A stretch of DNA of 60,000 nucleotides, from NCBI GenBank assembly GCA_014529385.2, contig CM043950.1:78922343-78982342 (forward strand), written 5' to 3'. Each line of letters starts with the position of its first letter. Within the stretch, counting starts at the first letter, position 1. Below the pieces are notes generated by a model. That model worked only from the letters and a program-made list of their open reading frames with translations, was not told where the DNA came from and ran no database searches. The stretch comes from Adiantum capillus-veneris. Taxonomy: Eukaryota; Streptophyta; Polypodiopsida; Polypodiales; Pteridaceae. Below, in pieces: positions 55,380 through 60,000 of the stretch. Made by a program: the position numbers and the translations under genes.

Positions 55380-57393
55380 CCTTAAGATGGATTCCTTGCA
55401 TCCATCTAGCATCTTCAAAAGGATAATTTTTGAAATTAATAAGATACCATTGGATAATCTTACCATGTCATAGTACCTTGTCTTCATGCCGAAGGATAGC
55501 TTCAGGTTGAAGTACCTCTTCTTGATCTTCGATTTCAGGAGGGTCTTCAATAATTGGTTCATTTGGAGGCTCTCCTTTGTAGGGCTTGAGTAGGCTCACA
55601 TGAAAAGCATTGTGTATGAGCCAATGGTTAGGTAACTTGAGTTGATAAGATACCTCATTGATTGGATTCAAAATTTGAAATGGACCATAGTATCTTTTTG
55701 CTAGTTTAGCATAATACTTTTGATGGCCCGTAGGATTTTTGCCCGTCATTTGCCTCAATCGAGCCTTAGGAAACTTAAGTAAGACCCAATCATTTTCTTT
55801 GAATGTTAAGGACCTTATGTGCTTGTCAACAACAGCGTTTTGACTTAGTTGGGAGATGGATATAACCTCCTTAATCTTTTGAAAAGATGTATGCAGGTCA
55901 CAACTATACTCATCGGCAGGGAAGATCTTCCCATGTACTTTAAGTAGCAAGAGACTTTTAGGTCTTCCTTCTATGATTTCAAAAGGTGCTTTTCCCATTG
56001 TGATAATATTATTATATGCATACTCTACAAGAGGTAAGTACTTTTCCCATTGTGAGCGTTGATCTACTTCTGTAACATAGGTCTTTAGTAGATCAAGAAT
56101 CCTAAGATTGGCTATCTCACTTTGGCCATCTGTTTGTGGGTGATAGGCCGAAGAGAAATTCAATCTTGTACCTAGATTTTTCAAGAGACCTTTCCAAAAA
56201 TTACTGGTCATTCTAGGATCTCTATCTGACACGATGGATGTTGGCAATCCATGGTTTTTGAAAATCTGTGATATGAAGAGAGTTGCCATTTGGTGTGCCT
56301 TAATAGTCTTCTTGACAGGGATAAAGTGTGCTTGCTTGCTAAACCTATCGACTATTGTCCGTATTTCCATATTCCCATGAATAGATTTTGGTAATCCAAA
56401 GATAAAATCCATGGATATACTCTCCCATGGTGAATTAGGAATTGGCAATGGCTGGATTAATCCAGGTTGCTTCCCTCTATCATACTTGGTCTTTTGGCAT
56501 ACTTCACATTTTGAAACATACTCTTGTATGTCCACTTTCATGGTAGGCCAATAAAAGTACGTCTCTAGTCCTTGAAGAGTAGGTTGAGTGCCTCTATGCA
56601 CCGCATAGGAAGGGGGATTCACACATGACTTTCTCACGAAGGGAGTGGGTAACACATAGACTATTGCCAATGGAGAAGATAACCATCTTGCAATGTGAAT
56701 GGCTCCTCTTTCTTCCCCAAAGCAAGAGATGACATTATATCTTTAAAGTTAGGGCCAATAGCATACTCATCTATCAAAGAAGATAAATCATTGTGAGTTG
56801 CTATTGACATAGCATTAAATTTTGGTCATCGCGAAAGTGCATCAGCCACTTGATTGTGTTTACCAGCAATGTGAGCAATGTGGAAATTAAATTGTGAAAG
56901 AAAATTTTCCCACCTCATTTGTTTGTCGGAAAGATTTGTTTGTATCATGAAGTACTTGAGACTTTGATGGTCTGTTCGTAAGATGAATGGAGTCCCCAAT
57001 AGATAGTGCTTCCATGTGTCTAGGGCATGTAGAACAACTAACAACTCTTTCTCATAAATGCCTAAGACCCGTTCATCCATGTTGAGCCTTCGGCTCTCAT
57101 ATGTTATGGAATGCCCTTCTTGAAGCAAGACTGCTCCAAGGCAATCACCACAAGCATCACATTGGACCTCAAATGGCTTTGAGAGATCCGAAAGCATAAG
57201 GACTGGTTGGGAGATAAGCTTCTCTTTGAGCTTGTCAAAAGCACTTTGCTCCTTAGCAGTCCATGAATACTTAACATTTTTCTTTGTTAAGTCATGTAAT
57301 GGTCCTGCTATTTGAGAGAATTTTGCTATGAAGCATCTATATTATGCACACATACCAATAAAGCTTCTTAGCTCATGTAGATTCCTTGGATTA
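55380..57393 (-). pseudogene. Chromovirus (Ty3/gypsy) pol 3' part: RNase H, integrase, chromodomain
   Basis: Minus-strand RT thumb text at 57390-57200 (NLHELRSFIGMC, FSQIAGPLHDLTKKNVKYSW), RNase H at 57197-56826 (FEVQCDACGDCLGAVLLQEG, YEKELLVVLHALDTWKHYLL, IAGKHNQVADALSR) and a 400-codon open integrase frame at 56670-55468 with CEVCQKTK, ISMDFIFGLPKSIHGNMEIR, IVSDRDPRMTSNFWKGLLKN and AYHPQTDGQSEIANLR, so the D-D-E triad is present. After PNHWLIHNAFHVSLLKPYKG the end reads EAILRHEDKVL then in another frame IIQWYLINFKNYPFEDARWM, a chromodomain. Breaks: stops near 57340 and 56824, loss between 56824 and 56670, frameshift near 55470. The 5' part of RT is displaced beyond the copia insertion at 57394. 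Confidence 0.93.
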
Positions 57394-57622
57394 TGTAGAG
57401 TGCGCAGTTGATGGAGAAGGTAGGAAAGAAGACTACACACACACACCAACACACATCGAGACACACACACACAATCGTTACCCTGTAGCAGCCATTCAAC
57501 GAGCTGCTCTTCTCTTCTTGTCTTTTGAACTATTATCCAAAGTATATTTACAACATAGTATAGTCAGTGTCCAGCCGGCCATAGCACAATGGACATATTC
57601 TTTAACATCATATTCTTTAACA
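57394..57622 (-). repeat. 3' LTR of a copia element (229 bp)
   Basis: On the plus strand TGTAGAGTGCG to TTCTTTAACA, flanked on the right by CTTCCCCTC, the complement of the purine tract GAGGGGAAG. On the minus strand it starts TGTTAAAGAATATGATGTTAAAGAATATG, an internal 16-bp duplication. It contains a CA-rich simple repeat. It interrupts chromovirus pol. Confidence 0.85.
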
Positions 57623-60000
57623 CTTCCCCTCAAGCTCAGAGTGAGCTTGCATATGATGGATTCCCAATGCTTCACGAAAGTAGCAAAACTTCTCCTTTCC
57701 AAGAGCTTTTGTGAATATATCCGCAACTTGATCATTTGTCTTCACATACACCAAATCAATCTCATTTGCCAAAATTTTTTCTCTAATGAAGTGATAATGT
57801 ACCTCAATGTGTTTAGTGCGAGCATGGTAGACTGGATTCTTTGCCAACATGATGCTGCTAATATTGTCACAATATATCATGACACTGTCAAGATAGTCAA
57901 AACCAAATTCTACTATAAGTACTCTCAACCATGACTCTTCACATGCTGCCAAAGCTGCTCCACGATATTCAGCTTCTGTACTTGATAATGCTACAGTTGA
58001 TTGCTTCTTGCTACTTCAACTTATCATACCATTGCCAATGGAAAATGCATAACCACTTGTAGATCTTCTATCCATAAAATTACCTGCCCAATCTGCATCT
58101 GTGTAACCATAAAGACATAGCATCCCATTCTTTTCATAAAACATTCCATAACTGACAGTGGCTTTCACATATCTCATAATCCGTCTCACTGCATCAAGAT
58201 GACTTTTACATGGATTTTGCATGAATTGACTCACAACACCCACTGCATAACTCAAATCTGGCCTTGTTATTGTCAAGTAAATAAGGCTTCCAACCATCTT
58301 GCGATACATAATGACATCCTCAATGTAATGTCCATCATCAAACAACTTCACATTTTGATCAAGAGGTGTATCAACCGGTTTTCACGCTGTCATTCCATAC
58401 TTCTCAAGCATATCCAATGCGTATTGTCTTTGTATCATCCAAATTCCTGATAAAGTATTGACAATTTCAATTCCCAAGAAATATCTCAACTCACCAAGGT
58501 CCTTCATGTTGAATTCTCTCAACAAACTCTTCTTGACATGCAAAATTTGCTCAGCATGACTTCCAGTGAGAATCAAGTCATCAACATAGATAACAATAAC
58601 GACAATCTCTCCATCAACATGCTTCAAAAATAATGAGTGATCAGTAGTAGATTGTTTAAATCCAATCTTCTTCAAGAATCTGGTTATCTTTTCACACCAA
58701 GCTCTAGATGCTTGCTTCAAACCATACAATGCTTTCTTCAACTTACACACATAATATGGAAACTCTGGATGTTGATAACCCTCTGGCTGTATCATATAAA
58801 CTTCTTCTTCCAAGTCACCATTCAAGAATGCATTATCCACATCCATTTGCCGTGACTTCCAACCGAACATACTTGCCATTGCTATCACCAATCTGACTGT
58901 TGTCATCTTTGCAAATGGACTAAATGTCTCATCATAATGAAGACCTTTTGTTTGTGCATAACCTTTAGCAACAAGCCTCGCTTTGTATCTTTCCACACTG
59001 CCATCTGACTTGCACTTGACTTTGTATACCCATTTTGAACCAATTGCTTTCTTTCCACTTGGCAAGCGAACCAAATCCCAAGTGTCATTCTTCACAAGAG
59101 CATCCATCTCATCATCCATAGCTGACTCCCATTCTGATTTTCCAATTGCCTCTTGAAACCTTGTAGGCTCTTTATGTTGCACACGTGAAACCATGTATGC
59201 ATAATGTGTACGCATGTAACCATTGTATGTCAATCTATCAACTGGATAACACACCCTCTCCGATCTTCTCAATTGTGGTGCACTCTTCTCTTCAACTCTT
59301 GCATATGGGGGTACATATTTCTCAATATGATTACTGCCAGGTGTCCTCAAATGTGGTAAATCATGATCTTCATTGAGGCTTTCATCTCCAGAACTCTCTT
59401 CAACCATTTTCTTCTTGCCTTTCTCGTCTTGCTTCTTATCTCGCAAACGAGCGCTCCATGGGTTGACACTTCCTGTACTCTCCTCTACCATATGTGGTCC
59501 TGAAATAGTTCTTGTTGATGGTCCTGGCTTATCAACAACATGATGCACATTCTCTTGCTCTTCATACTCATCTTCTATCATCACTGGCTTTGGTTTATAC
59601 CATGGTTCATGCTCACAAAATCTGACATCTCTACTGACATAAACTTTTCTTGTCGTAGGATCATAGCACTTGTAACCTTTCTTTTCAACTGGGTAGCCCA
59701 AGAATATACACTTCACTGCCTTTGGCTCCATCTTCTTTCTTGCTTCATTTGGCACATGAACATAGCAAACACATCCAAAAATTTTCATATAGGAAACTGT
59801 TGGCTTGATCCCATAAAGTCTCTCATAAGGTGAAATTTCATGAATGGTAGCTGTTGGTGTTCGATTCATAATGTGTACAGCTGTATGAACTGCTTCAGCC
59901 CAGTATGTTAATGGCATATTCATCTCATTCATCATGGCTCTTGCAATCTCTGCTATGACTCTATTCTTTCTCTCAGCAACTCCATTTTGTTGTGGTGTGT
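57617..60000 (-). pseudogene. Copia pol, nearly intact: integrase end, RT, RNase H
   Basis: From the window end the minus strand is open to a TGA at 58382-58384. It gives the integrase end TPQQNGVAERKNR (catalytic Glu), YWAEAVHTAVHIMNRTPT, GCVCYVHVPNEARKKMEPKA, then the RT with WVYKVKCKSDGSVERYKARL, KMTTVRLVIAMASMFGWKSR, QMDVDNAFLNGDLEEEVYM and the catalytic VIYVDDLILTG. RNase H follows: YRKMVGSLIYLTITRPDLSY, YTDADWAGNFMDRRSTSGYA, TEAEYRGAALAACEESWL and ARTKHIEVHYHFIREKI, ending LEGKC then TAA. Only two in-frame stops are seen (58382, 58016), each one transition from a sense codon (probably Arg CGA and Trp TGG). The TAA stop lies in the first six bases of the LTR. This is a young element. Confidence 0.95.
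57623..57631 (-). other. Copia polypurine tract
   Basis: GAGGGGAAG on the minus strand, directly before the LTR TGTTAA. Confidence 0.85.

Overview
This window looks like a transposon-dense block of a land-plant nuclear genome. Plant-type LTR retrotransposons of several lineages, a plant-type L1 LINE, intron-containing genes and a decayed array of plant pentatricopeptide (PPR) repeats are all present. The PPR wording (KCG, SWNALIAG, ILKACGS, IHSEIV-type stretches) and the gag families fit a seed-free plant, most likely a fern; that is an inference. I see no rRNA, tRNA, CRISPR or bacterial-type operon, and no clearly intact host gene.

Layout. 1-4282: minus-strand Ty3/gypsy element (gag, protease, RT, RNase H, PBS, 153-bp LTR), cut by the window start. 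4283-7804: decayed minus-strand PPR array with CT/CA microsatellites. 7805-13290: minus-strand L1-type LINE (ORF1, endonuclease, RT), broken. 13291-15916: AT-rich DNA, a 43-bp minisatellite, about five ~170-bp repeats and a short copia-like LTR. 15917-22459: complete-looking but gag-only retrotransposon with two ~2-kb LTRs, each carrying a PPR gene fragment. 22460-25674: little recognisable, apart from a PBS and LTR end near 25050. 25675-27764 and 43618-45780: two halves of what I infer to be one multi-exon plus-strand gene, with a ParB-like domain in the first half and a DNA-methyltransferase-like domain in the second. Between the halves lies a nest of elements (27765-43490).

The centre of that nest is an 11,175-bp DNA transposon at 29472-40646. 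It has 30-bp terminal inverted repeats (28/30 matching) and a 4-bp target duplication (TTCT), and it sits inside a copia gag. Removing it plus one TTCT rejoins the gag reading frame exactly, which fixes both ends. It carries two convergent intron-containing genes. The plus-strand gene is a damaged transposase-like gene with IDFAENY, DGVASQF and HGKGEHDGAGA motifs. The minus-strand exons encode a lysine-rich start, a coiled coil, a RING-H2 finger, an acidic linker and an FCP1-like HAD phosphatase region. The introns and the intergenic gap are filled with tandem TACCAAA-type repeats, and the terminal repeats contain a related TACCACCAAACC word. This is the best candidate for an undescribed system; the split ParB-methyltransferase gene is second.

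45781-60000: a minus-strand Tat-like Ty3/gypsy element with a second RNase H (46775-51830 and beyond), simple repeats, then a minus-strand chromovirus (integrase, chromodomain) whose pol is interrupted at 57394 by a young minus-strand copia element running off the window end. Almost every coding region is a relic; the copia pol is nearest to intact. All family calls come from reading motifs by eye, without database searches.
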